From Candidatus Daviesbacteria bacterium RIFCSPHIGHO2_02_FULL_43_12 (lineage in GTDB: Bacteria > Patescibacteriota > Microgenomatia > Daviesbacterales > UBA10151), in assembly GCA_001776775.1 (NCBI GenBank), contig MFDD01000002.1, positions 270,773 to 309,343 of the forward strand: a stretch of DNA of 38,571 nt, in the 5' to 3' direction. This document shows positions 9,518-18,015 of the stretch, piece after piece. Position 1 is the first letter of the stretch. The number at the start of each line of letters is the position of its first letter. The notes under the pieces are model-generated. The model was not told the origin of the DNA. It searched no databases and saw only the letters and a program-made list of their open reading frames with translations. The translations under genes and the position numbers were made by a program.

Positions 9518-11199
9518 TTTCTTTCGGTAATTACAAAAGCCGGGTTTCCATTCAGAAAATTGACTGTTTCCAGAACAGGAGCGCTAGTTGGAAAATCCCC
9601 CGGCTTTCCAACAAAAAGAATTTTTTTATCTTTCGGAATATCTAACCCAACTCCTCCACTGGCCAAAATATCGGCATAGGTCGTGCCTGGATCCCCAAGG
9701 TCCGGAAAGTAATACTTAGCAAAGTGCCAGACCCTTACCCAATCATGGGTTTCAAAGCGAATTAAACTTGGATCATGCTGGAACATAGCTGGATCATACT
9801 GACCAAACAGAAGAGTAAATATATGTGGTTCACCGTAGTGACGCGTAAAGACCACCGCGTCATATTCATTTTGATGTCTGTTTATATATCCCACTACTTG
9901 CTTGTATCCATACTGCCAATCCCGGGAATAAGCAACTGGGTAAAGTATATAGTAGTTATGAATATAGAGAGACATACTGATTACTACTACCAGGGCTAGC
10001 ATCACACTTCCGGTAATCAAGGCTTGTTTTCCCATTTTCTGAATCCATTTGAAAATCTCCACAAACCCTAAACCGGAAATTATTTGGTAGGTTGGCAATA
10101 CAATGACAGTTCTTAAAGCATGGGGGATACTGTCGTTTGTAATCGCGACCGGAATATAGGCCAGCAGGATCCAAGAAACAAGTAAAAAGCGATATTTTAG
10201 CTTTTGTCGAAATAGTGCATATAGACCAAAGAGCAAAAACGGAGCTTCAAATAAATAAAGTTCCCCCATTCCCTGAACATGGTGTTGTTTATGCGGTGCT
10301 CCGCTTATAAATAAAAACTGAGGAGTAAAATGAGCTAGATAATGTTCGGTAAAATACAAAGCTACATAGGTAACTCGGTTATGAATCAGTCTGGGCAAAG
10401 GTTGGGGGAAGTGGGAGTTACCTCTATTTTCATTGATTCGTGGGATTAACCCGGCGTCGTCGGTGATACTGACTAATTTATATCTATCTCTGACATCCCC
10501 ACTAAGTATAAAGGGGATCAGTGGGCTAAGGAGGACTACAAAAAGTATCAGTGCGATAATTACCGCCTTCTTTTGTTTCCAAAAGCTACGGAAATAGATC
10601 ATAAATATCGCCAGTAAAAAAACCGGTGTAAAAACTCGGGCACTATTATAGGTAAATACTGAGACTGCAAAAAAGACTGCAGACAAACTAAAGAATTTGG
10701 AGGTTTTAAAACCTTTCAGTAAAAAAAGCACTCCCAAACTTATCCAAAAACAGGCAAATGATGCTTCAAATGAAGCGCGGGTCAGCTGTAGGTGCCAAGG
10801 CGAAATGGCCAGAAGCAGGGCTGCAAACAGACTAGCTTTTTTATTTTGTAGTATCTCCAGACTTAAAAAGAAACAGACTAAAACAGTTAGCGTTCCGTAA
10901 ACTACCGGCGTAATCCGAATCCCAAATTCATTTAATCCAAAGATCCAGATACCGGGAATTGAAGCATAAATTTGAGCCGGAAGTTTGTATTCTCCGTATG
11001 ATTTAAAATGTACTGGGAATGGAATATTCCATTCATCTTTGCCGGTTTTTAAAATCGAGTAGGCATTATATCCGATAGAGGCTTCGTCCCAATTCAGAGA
11101 GGGCGGATTGCCCTCGACCTTATATAAACGCATAAAAAAAGCCAGTAAGATAATTGCTACCAGAAGTATTGTTACGATATGTTTACTCAAAAAGTTCAT
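9514..11199 (-). CDS. GT39/ArnT-PMT-like GT-C glycosyltransferase (same subfamily)
   Basis: VEGNPPSLNWDEASIGYNAYSILKTGKDEWNIPFPVHFKSYGEYKLPAQIY; NDSIPHALRTVIVLP. Start moved to ATG at 11199 (ATGA overlap). Confidence 0.8.
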   Translation of the reverse strand: MNFLSKHIVTILLVAIILLAFFMRLYKVEGNPPSLNWDEASIGYNAYSILKTGKDEWNIPFPVHFKSYGEYKLPAQIYASIPGIWIFGLNEFGIRITPVVYGTLTVLVCFFLSLEILQNKKASLFAALLLAISPWHLQLTRASFEASFACFWISLGVLFLLKGFKTSKFFSLSAVFFAVSVFTYNSARVFTPVFLLAIFMIYFRSFWKQKKAVIIALILFVVLLSPLIPFILSGDVRDRYKLVSITDDAGLIPRINENRGNSHFPQPLPRLIHNRVTYVALYFTEHYLAHFTPQFLFISGAPHKQHHVQGMGELYLFEAPFLLFGLYALFRQKLKYRFLLVSWILLAYIPVAITNDSIPHALRTVIVLPTYQIISGLGFVEIFKWIQKMGKQALITGSVMLALVVVISMSLYIHNYYILYPVAYSRDWQYGYKQVVGYINRHQNEYDAVVFTRHYGEPHIFTLLFGQYDPAMFQHDPSLIRFETHDWVRVWHFAKYYFPDLGDPGTTYADILASGGVGLDIPKDKKILFVGKPGDFPTSAPVLETVNFLNGNPAFVITERK

Positions 11200-11978
11200 T
11201 TTACCCACCAGGCAATTTTACGCAATCTTAAAAGTAGTGAGATCAAAGCAAAACTCAAGGCCCCATGATACATGGTAGCAGATTCACGAAGCCACTGAAG
11301 TTTTTGTTCCGAAAAGCTTCCCCCCACTTCATGCTCTATCTTTACCTCAGGTAGGTAATAAACTTTAAGTCCGAGTTTTCTGACCCGTAAACAAAGCTCC
11401 AGGTCCTCATAGTACATAAAAAACTTAGAGCTAAAACCCCCTAGCTTGGCAAAAGTCTCTCTTCTCATCATCATCCCCGCTCCGACTACACTCTCTACTT
11501 CTTGTGGTCTATTGTTTTCCGGAACATAGGCTTCGTAGGATCTTTTGATCCCCAAGTAATACTCCTGAATAGCTCCCCAAAGTGTTGGTAGCCGACGTAC
11601 CGAAGGTTGAATATTTCCATCCTTTTGAATCAAGGCCGGGGCTACAATCCCTACCTCGGGATGATTTTCAATGAATAACAGCAAGTCCGCGAGTGCAGTT
11701 TTTGATACTTTAGTATCAGGATTTAAAAACATCACAAACTCTCCAGTGGATCTTTGAAAGCCCAAATTACTCCCCTTCCCAAAACCAATATTTTCAGAAC
11801 TTAAAATAAGAACTATTTTTTGTCCAAATTTTTTAAGCATATCGACTGTCTCATCCGTTGAGCTACTATCTACTATCACCAGCTCACTGTCCAAGGGAGC
11901 ATTAGTGAGCACTGACTCGATAAACCCTACCAGAGACTGCGCATTATTATAAGTAACTGTGATGATTGAAAGTTTCAT
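11196..11978 (-). CDS. GT2 glycosyltransferase (rhamnosyltransferase/WbbL-like)
   Basis: MKLSIITVTYNNAQSLVGFIESVL...ELVIVDSSSTDETVDML...FVMFLNPDTKVSKTALADLL...VVGAGMMMRRETFAKLGGFSSKFFMYYEDLELCLRVRKLGLKVYYLPEVKIEHEVGGS. Confidence 0.9.
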   Translation of the reverse strand: MKLSIITVTYNNAQSLVGFIESVLTNAPLDSELVIVDSSSTDETVDMLKKFGQKIVLILSSENIGFGKGSNLGFQRSTGEFVMFLNPDTKVSKTALADLLLFIENHPEVGIVAPALIQKDGNIQPSVRRLPTLWGAIQEYYLGIKRSYEAYVPENNRPQEVESVVGAGMMMRRETFAKLGGFSSKFFMYYEDLELCLRVRKLGLKVYYLPEVKIEHEVGGSFSEQKLQWLRESATMYHGALSFALISLLLRLRKIAWWVK

Positions 11979-11983
11979 TACTT

Positions 11984-13060
11984 TTAGGTTAAAAACACTA
12001 ACTTTTTTATTGACCGGACAAAAGCTTCCTTGCTAAAAAGTTGTGAGTGTTTGATCGCTCCTGATGCTAACTTTTTAAGCATTTTTTCATCCTGGATTAA
12101 TGATAGCGTCTTCTCTACTAGTTCATCTTCTGTGTCCCATAGCAAGCCCGATACTCCGTCCTCCACTATCTCCTTTTGCCCGCCTTTATTCACCACCACT
12201 GGTACACACCCAGACATCATTGATTCAACAGTTGTAATACCAAAATGTTCAAAGTCAGCGGGATTAGACTCACCATATCCAGCTGCATGCCAATAGATAC
12301 TCGACTCACCATAAAGAATAGATCTTTTTTCGAGACTTATATTCGGATAAAAAAAGATCGGGTATCCTAAAGAATCCTTTTTAAGACTTTCAACATAAGA
12401 CATATCTCCTACCCCCGCTCCTCCGGCTAAATGCAGCGACCATCCGGAGATCTTTTGGGTATCGATGAGCTTTTTAAAAGCACTTATCATTACTTCATGT
12501 TTTTTAGATTTAGTAAATCCAAAGAATCTACCGACAGAGACTATCTGTTTTTTCTTTTTTAAAATTTGGGTATGTTCTTTTGTAACTGGAGGATATATAA
12601 CTTGACCGGAAAGCTTCCATCTCTTTTGGATATATTCTCCAGTGAACTTTGAATTAAAAATTGCCCCCCTCCAGGTTTTCAGTTTCGCATCCAGCCATCC
12701 AGCATGCCCTGATGGATCAAAGGGCCTTTGAAAATGAATGATTCCATTTTTGGCTGAATTCCAAAAAACACTTCCATCTGTTAAGAAGAATAAGTAGTCA
12801 TATTTTCTGAGAAAGAAAAACCTAGCCAAAGAAGAGCTACCAGCTCCGAGGGGAGCATTAATAAAATTTACTTTCGATAAGTCTAAGCCATGCAGAGACT
12901 CTATCTTTTTTATGATATGCTCAAGGGGAAGGGTTTTTAAATGAGTATCTAACAATACATCAACAGCGTTTTCCCCAGACAAACATTCGGCGATGGTCAG
13001 CATGTATTTTTCGCCACCACCAGCGGTATCAAGATAAGGAGAGTAAATCGCAATATTCAT
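11984..13060 (-). CDS. GT4 (group 1) glycosyltransferase
   Basis: MNIAIYSPYLDTAGGGEKYMLTIAECLSG...SVGRFFGFTKSKKHEVMISAFKKL...EHFGITTVESMMSGCVPVVVNKGGQKEIVEDGVSGLLW. Confidence 0.9.
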   Translation of the reverse strand: MNIAIYSPYLDTAGGGEKYMLTIAECLSGENAVDVLLDTHLKTLPLEHIIKKIESLHGLDLSKVNFINAPLGAGSSSLARFFFLRKYDYLFFLTDGSVFWNSAKNGIIHFQRPFDPSGHAGWLDAKLKTWRGAIFNSKFTGEYIQKRWKLSGQVIYPPVTKEHTQILKKKKQIVSVGRFFGFTKSKKHEVMISAFKKLIDTQKISGWSLHLAGGAGVGDMSYVESLKKDSLGYPIFFYPNISLEKRSILYGESSIYWHAAGYGESNPADFEHFGITTVESMMSGCVPVVVNKGGQKEIVEDGVSGLLWDTEDELVEKTLSLIQDEKMLKKLASGAIKHSQLFSKEAFVRSIKKLVFLT

Positions 13061-13866
13061 TAGTACTCAAAATCCTGACGAGATAAAGCCTCATCGATTT
13101 GTCGATAGGTGTCATCTAAAGACTGTTTTCTCTGCAGCTGCCAGAGCTTAACAAAACTCAAATACAGACTAAAAACTTGTAGCAAAGCATCAATCGTTCC
13201 CACTGTGCCGTTAAAAAACCCTCGTCGAGCAACTCCCTGTTTCCAAGTTTCAGTGAGCATAATTCGCATAAATCTCCAGCCGGACATCGGTGGATGTTGA
13301 GCCTGTAAGCGCAACCTGGCATCAATATTCGACCACTCTAAACTCTTCAGCACCATCGAGTCGATATCTCGGTGGGTTAAATGTAGCAGGGGATTTTGCA
13401 AAGTACCCAAGCTACCTTCAAAAACCGGCTGTTCATGAACTTCTCCTTGCCAGTTTTTTAAAGACTTGACCTTAAATAAACGAATTACTCTGTCAGGCCA
13501 GAAAGCGCTATATTTAACTTCCTCACCTAAAATAATATTTCGCCTGGAAACTTGCCAAGCCGTATCTTCCGTTGGATTATTAATTAAATTAACTATTTCC
13601 TTTTTAAGCGGTGCCAGCACTCTCTCATCGGCGTCAATACAAAGTAAAAAATCTCCAGCCACTTTACTTAATCCAAAGTTTCGTTTTTCAGAGAAACCAT
13701 TAAAGGCCTGCGTGTACACCTTTGTGGTATATTTAAGCGCAATCTGTTTGGTTTGATCTGTCGACTCATCGTCAATAACAATAATCTCATCAGCCCACTG
13801 GACTGACTCCAGACATTTTGCTAGTAATTTTTCTTCATTTTTGGCAATAACTAATACAGAAATCAT
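13060..13866 (-). CDS. GT2 glycosyltransferase (WaaE/KdtX-like)
   Basis: MISVLVIAKNEEKLLAKCLESVQWADEIIVIDDESTDQTKQIAL...FLLCIDADERVLAPLKKEIVNL...YSAFWPDRVIRLFKV. Start moved to ATG at 13866 (ATGA overlap). Confidence 0.9.
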   Translation of the reverse strand: MISVLVIAKNEEKLLAKCLESVQWADEIIVIDDESTDQTKQIALKYTTKVYTQAFNGFSEKRNFGLSKVAGDFLLCIDADERVLAPLKKEIVNLINNPTEDTAWQVSRRNIILGEEVKYSAFWPDRVIRLFKVKSLKNWQGEVHEQPVFEGSLGTLQNPLLHLTHRDIDSMVLKSLEWSNIDARLRLQAQHPPMSGWRFMRIMLTETWKQGVARRGFFNGTVGTIDALLQVFSLYLSFVKLWQLQRKQSLDDTYRQIDEALSRQDFEY

Positions 13867-14711
13867 TTTACGAATGTTCCTCCAAATCGACCGAAAACAA
13901 AGTCCAGCCAAGCTCTTCTGCGAATGGGAGAACCCAAGTTTCGCAGAGCTTCCCGAAATAGGGCAAACTGGGTACGGATTGATAAAAACTTTGCCGCATA
14001 AAGAAGCCTATTTCTAGTTATATAGTAATCCTGCAAAGTGGAGCCCAGCCCCGTTGAGCTGGCATTGGCATGATAGAGACTGGCTGTTGGAATATAAAAA
14101 ATCTTGAATCCTTTCATTCTAGCCCGCTTACAAAAATCACTATCTTCATAATACAGGAAAAATCTCTCGTCAAATAGTCCAATCTCGGTAAAAACCTCCC
14201 TTTTCACAAATAAAGCCGCTCCGGTGGCATAATCTATTTCCTGAGGGGTATCATATTGACCTCGGTCTTGCTCGTTGACCCCCCGATGGGAGCCGAGTAC
14301 GTTAGCTTCATCCATCATCCCCCCTGCAAACCAGATTTTCTGGGAATTGGCAAAATATATCTTTGGCCCCACAATCCCTGCCTGATTTTCTTTTAATCCT
14401 GACAGGAGCAAAGTTATGGTATCTGGGTTAATCAAGGTATCCGGATTTAATACCAAGATATAAGCAGCTCCAGCCGCCAACGCTGCTTTAATCCCGATAT
14501 TATTGCCTCCGGTATATCCCAGATTTGCTCCTGATTGGTAAAAGTGTAGAACAGATGACTCCTTAATCTCTTGTTCTAACTCATCTCCTGAATTATTATC
14601 CACCACAAAAATTTCCAGATCCTTATAGTTTGAATCTTGAACAGAGTGCAGACAACTTAACAAACGATCTTTGACCTTATAATTTAAAATCACAACAGCT
14701 ACTTTTTCCAT
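13863..14711 (-). CDS. GT2 glycosyltransferase (rhamnosyltransferase/WbbL-like)
   Basis: MEKVAVVILNYKVKDRLLSCLHSVQDSNYKDLEIFVVDNNSGDELE...ILVLNPDTLINPDTI...TGAALFVKREVFTEIGLFDERFFLYYEDSDFCKRARMKGFKIFYIPTASLYHANASS. Confidence 0.92.
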   Translation of the reverse strand: MEKVAVVILNYKVKDRLLSCLHSVQDSNYKDLEIFVVDNNSGDELEQEIKESSVLHFYQSGANLGYTGGNNIGIKAALAAGAAYILVLNPDTLINPDTITLLLSGLKENQAGIVGPKIYFANSQKIWFAGGMMDEANVLGSHRGVNEQDRGQYDTPQEIDYATGAALFVKREVFTEIGLFDERFFLYYEDSDFCKRARMKGFKIFYIPTASLYHANASSTGLGSTLQDYYITRNRLLYAAKFLSIRTQFALFREALRNLGSPIRRRAWLDFVFGRFGGTFVK

Positions 14712-14718
14712 CTCTATA

Positions 14719-17082
14719 TTATACCGTTTTCCTGCCTATAAACTTTCGAACAAAGTAGATTAACCAACCAAAGGCAGATAAACTAAAGATTAAAACCCCT
14801 GCTTTCAAGCTCCCTGGATCATAGCGCAAACTGACCAGATGCTCCCCCGGCGGTACCAGAACGGACATCAGCGCAGTATTTGCAATATATAAATTACTGC
14901 TTTTTCCATCCACCTGGGCGACCCAACCCGGATAAAAAGCCTGGGAGATAATCAGATAATTTTCATCTGGAGAGTTTGTCGCAAACTCTAAGCTATTAGG
15001 AGACCTTTTAGTTACCTCCACCTGACCGACAGCCGAGGTTTTCGCTTCGTTACAGTTCACGTAAACTAACTGATGTGGGTTAAAGTCGGCAGATAGCAGG
15101 GCGGAGAAGACCTCCTGGTTATTGTGACTGCAGGTTACTTGAGGAGTAAACCAGGCAAATCCTAAATTTGTCGAGTTCTCATATACCCGTGTGGTTAAAA
15201 AGTTTCTAACCTCTTTGAATTTCAACATATTAGTGAAAAAGGTTCGGGGAACTCCCGTTGGGTCGGGTGCAGAGATAGGACTGCGATTTATTAATACTCG
15301 ATACTTTATATCCAGAGTGTCATAAAGAGGTAGTCCGGGATTTTCAAAATCGACAAAGCGATTTTGAGGTTCACTTCGTCCCCCGACTAATCCAAGATAC
15401 TGATTAGCCGAAAGCAGACTGAGGGCGTTTTGTCCGGCAGCGGAGGATAGACCGTAAGGTACCCAGGAATTAGAAGGAATTAACTCTCCCTTTTCCCGGT
15501 CAAAGCGGTGACCATCTAAATTATTTTTCAAAAAGCTCAGCTCTTCACTGGGTGGATACATCAGTTCCGGTTTTATAAACGAGAGGTATTTATCAGTTGA
15601 ATATAAAACATTGACCAGAACAATTAATAAAGAAATACAGACGACTATTTTTCTATTTTTGATTGTTATAAAAAGAGCTGAGGTAACCAAAGCGATCATT
15701 AGTGGCAGTAGACTATTCCGTAGCGCTACTCTCAAGTGTCCATCGCTTGGACTGATAATCTGTTTTAGAGAAAAATTATTATCGCCAATCACAATACATA
15801 AAACTAACCCCACTACCACCCCTATAAATATCGCCGGAGTGATTAATTTAAATTTTAAAGTTAGAGAGGTCTTATCAGTCAGGAATTTTTCTACTCCATA
15901 TGCAGACATGACACAAAGAGCAAAATCGAAGAAAACTAAAATTCGGGCAGCCACTGCCGCCTTAAGTCCGAGTATATTTAAATTTACTAAAAAAGATGAT
16001 AGCGGCGACCTGACGGCAACGACTAAAGATATTAAACTGATAATTCCAAAGATTAAAGAAGCTTGCTTGTACTTCTTACTTGTTAGTACTAGTGACGCAA
16101 AAAATATTGTCACTACTGGAAGATAAAAAGCAAAGTTATCAAAACTACCTATCCCCCAATAATTCCCCGCTGCAGGATTGCCAAAAAAATCAGGGACAAA
16201 AAACCCCAATAAATGCTGCAGGGGCAGAAACTGAATTCCCCCACTCATGGCCACATTATCAATACCCCGAATAGACAAGGCTGCTAATTCTGCACTGGGC
16301 AGTAGTTGAATAGACGAAAAAGCCAGCCCACTAACAAGAGCCATCGCGAAATGATATATGTAGATCTTTTCTCTTGTGGAATAAAAAAACCGATATAAAA
16401 AATATATCAGGGCAAAACCAAAAGTATAAATACTGATTTGTGGGTATCCTGAAAAAATCTGCAAAGCCAAACAGATACTAAGTAAAAAAGTAAAGCTTGC
16501 GCGTCTTGTCTCGAATATTTTATCTATATATAAAAATGTCAGGGGGATAAAGATCAAGGTGAAGCCTAGCGTGTTATATTGCATCCAGACTATCGAAAAC
16601 CCACTAAAAGCAAACGATAAACCCCCGACACTTGATGAAAGTTTGCCTAACTTAAGATTTCGTAAGTAAACATACATGGCCAGGGCCATCAGGAATGGTT
16701 GCAATAAAACTTCTATGCTCCAGGCCCAGGCATTCGGGAGAATTAAGAATAATGCGTTAAGGGGGTTGAGTAAAGCGCTTTGAAAATTAGCCAGCAGCGG
16801 ACCTCCGAGCATAATGGTTGAATCCCACAGCGGAAGCACTCCAAGCTTTAAACTTTCCATTCCCAGAATGCGCCACGGATAAAGCATCGAGAATATATCC
16901 GAAGCCATCGGATTTTTAATAGGTATGCCTGCCCCATATCCTCCTTTATGGTCTAGCCATGGAAAGTAAGCTCCGACTAAAATATCAGCTGGGATAGGTA
17001 GCAATCCCTCAAATATAAATTTTCGAAAAACCAAAACTACGCAAAGAAATAAAAAAATAAGGGGAAGGAGTCGTCTAATCAT
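14719..17082 (-). CDS. YfhO-like polytopic membrane protein (GT-C-like)
   Basis: 787 aa: PIPADILVGAYFPWLDHKGGYGAGIPIKNPMASDIFSMLYPWRILGMESLKLGVLPLWDSTIMLGGPLLANFQSALLNPLNALF and C-terminal QAFYPGWVAQVDGKSSNLYIANTALMSVLVPPGEHLVSLRYDP. Confidence 0.8.
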   Translation of the reverse strand: MIRRLLPLIFLFLCVVLVFRKFIFEGLLPIPADILVGAYFPWLDHKGGYGAGIPIKNPMASDIFSMLYPWRILGMESLKLGVLPLWDSTIMLGGPLLANFQSALLNPLNALFLILPNAWAWSIEVLLQPFLMALAMYVYLRNLKLGKLSSSVGGLSFAFSGFSIVWMQYNTLGFTLIFIPLTFLYIDKIFETRRASFTFLLSICLALQIFSGYPQISIYTFGFALIYFLYRFFYSTREKIYIYHFAMALVSGLAFSSIQLLPSAELAALSIRGIDNVAMSGGIQFLPLQHLLGFFVPDFFGNPAAGNYWGIGSFDNFAFYLPVVTIFFASLVLTSKKYKQASLIFGIISLISLVVAVRSPLSSFLVNLNILGLKAAVAARILVFFDFALCVMSAYGVEKFLTDKTSLTLKFKLITPAIFIGVVVGLVLCIVIGDNNFSLKQIISPSDGHLRVALRNSLLPLMIALVTSALFITIKNRKIVVCISLLIVLVNVLYSTDKYLSFIKPELMYPPSEELSFLKNNLDGHRFDREKGELIPSNSWVPYGLSSAAGQNALSLLSANQYLGLVGGRSEPQNRFVDFENPGLPLYDTLDIKYRVLINRSPISAPDPTGVPRTFFTNMLKFKEVRNFLTTRVYENSTNLGFAWFTPQVTCSHNNQEVFSALLSADFNPHQLVYVNCNEAKTSAVGQVEVTKRSPNSLEFATNSPDENYLIISQAFYPGWVAQVDGKSSNLYIANTALMSVLVPPGEHLVSLRYDPGSLKAGVLIFSLSAFGWLIYFVRKFIGRKTV

Positions 17083-17982
17083 TTAAAAGGTAAGTAGATC
17101 TTTCATCTTTTGAGCATATCTTTTAAGTCCGCTCTTAGGTAATTGAACCAATTTGATCCAGTACTGAGTATCCCGGAAAGCCTTTTTAGTTTCTTTATTC
17201 AAATCACCAAGCGAGACATCTTGTGCCGAAAAACCCTGATTTTCCCAAACTTTAAGATACACCACCAAAAACGAAAAAGCCTGCAGAAGACTAAGGACAA
17301 ATCCATGTAGTCCATCCCTATAACCTTCCCTTCCAAAGAAGCGTCCCAAAAATTCGTCCAGTGGCTGCTTGATCAAATCCCGGGAGTTAAAGACATACCC
17401 AGAGTCTTTAAGCTCCTTCGCTTGGATGCCAGTATACCTATTCATTCGTTCTAAGAATTGGGCTATCGACTCATAGTGATGGTGCGTTAAGGCCATCTCC
17501 TGATCCTCTCCCAATCTCAACTCCTTGCCCTGGGTTTGCGGTTTACTATGAATAGCCTCTTTCCAGGTTACCTGACCTCTTTTAAAGAGGCGGATATTAA
17601 AGTCGGGCCACCAGCCTGAATACTCCATCCATTTACCAAAGATTATATTTTTTCGAGGGACTAAGACAAAATCAAACCCGTCTTCACTAACTATTTCTTT
17701 AATCTTTTCGGCAAGCCTGGAGGGAACCTCTTCATCTGCATCTAGCAACAGGATCCACTGAGACTGCGCTTGAGATATCGCGAAGTTTCGGGCCGGTTCA
17801 ACATAACCTGTTTTTTTATGAAACACAACTTTAGCGCCCATCTCTTTGGCGATCTCGACAGTTTTGTCATCGGAATACATATCACAAACAACTACCTCAT
17901 CAGCCCACTGCACAGACGACAGCACCCGTTTAATATTTTGCTCTTCGTTTAGGGTATTAATCACTACTGAGATTTTATTCAT
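17083..17982 (-). CDS. GT2 glycosyltransferase (WaaE/KdtX-like)
   Basis: MNKISVVINTLNEEQNIKRVLSSVQWADEVVVCDMYSDDKTVEIAKEMGAKV...WILLLDADEEVPSRLAEKI...YSGWWPDFNIRLFKRGQVTW. Confidence 0.9.
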   Translation of the reverse strand: MNKISVVINTLNEEQNIKRVLSSVQWADEVVVCDMYSDDKTVEIAKEMGAKVVFHKKTGYVEPARNFAISQAQSQWILLLDADEEVPSRLAEKIKEIVSEDGFDFVLVPRKNIIFGKWMEYSGWWPDFNIRLFKRGQVTWKEAIHSKPQTQGKELRLGEDQEMALTHHHYESIAQFLERMNRYTGIQAKELKDSGYVFNSRDLIKQPLDEFLGRFFGREGYRDGLHGFVLSLLQAFSFLVVYLKVWENQGFSAQDVSLGDLNKETKKAFRDTQYWIKLVQLPKSGLKRYAQKMKDLLTF

Positions 17983-18015
17983 CTATTTATCTTAAACTAT
18001 TTATAACTTGCTTGG

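Noticed and set aside
14712-14723. TATAAT just upstream of the GT2 start at 14711 (possible internal promoter)
   Set aside because: The motif is formed by the upstream stop codon region (ACG GTA TAA TAT) and I could not find a credible -35 at 16-18 nt; not supported.
15611-16126. Plus-strand ORF of 171 aa, and similar shadow ORFs (30921..31442, 1220..1588, 30450..30815)
   Set aside because: They lie wholly antisense to well-supported glycosyltransferase or membrane-protein genes and have no recognisable motifs.
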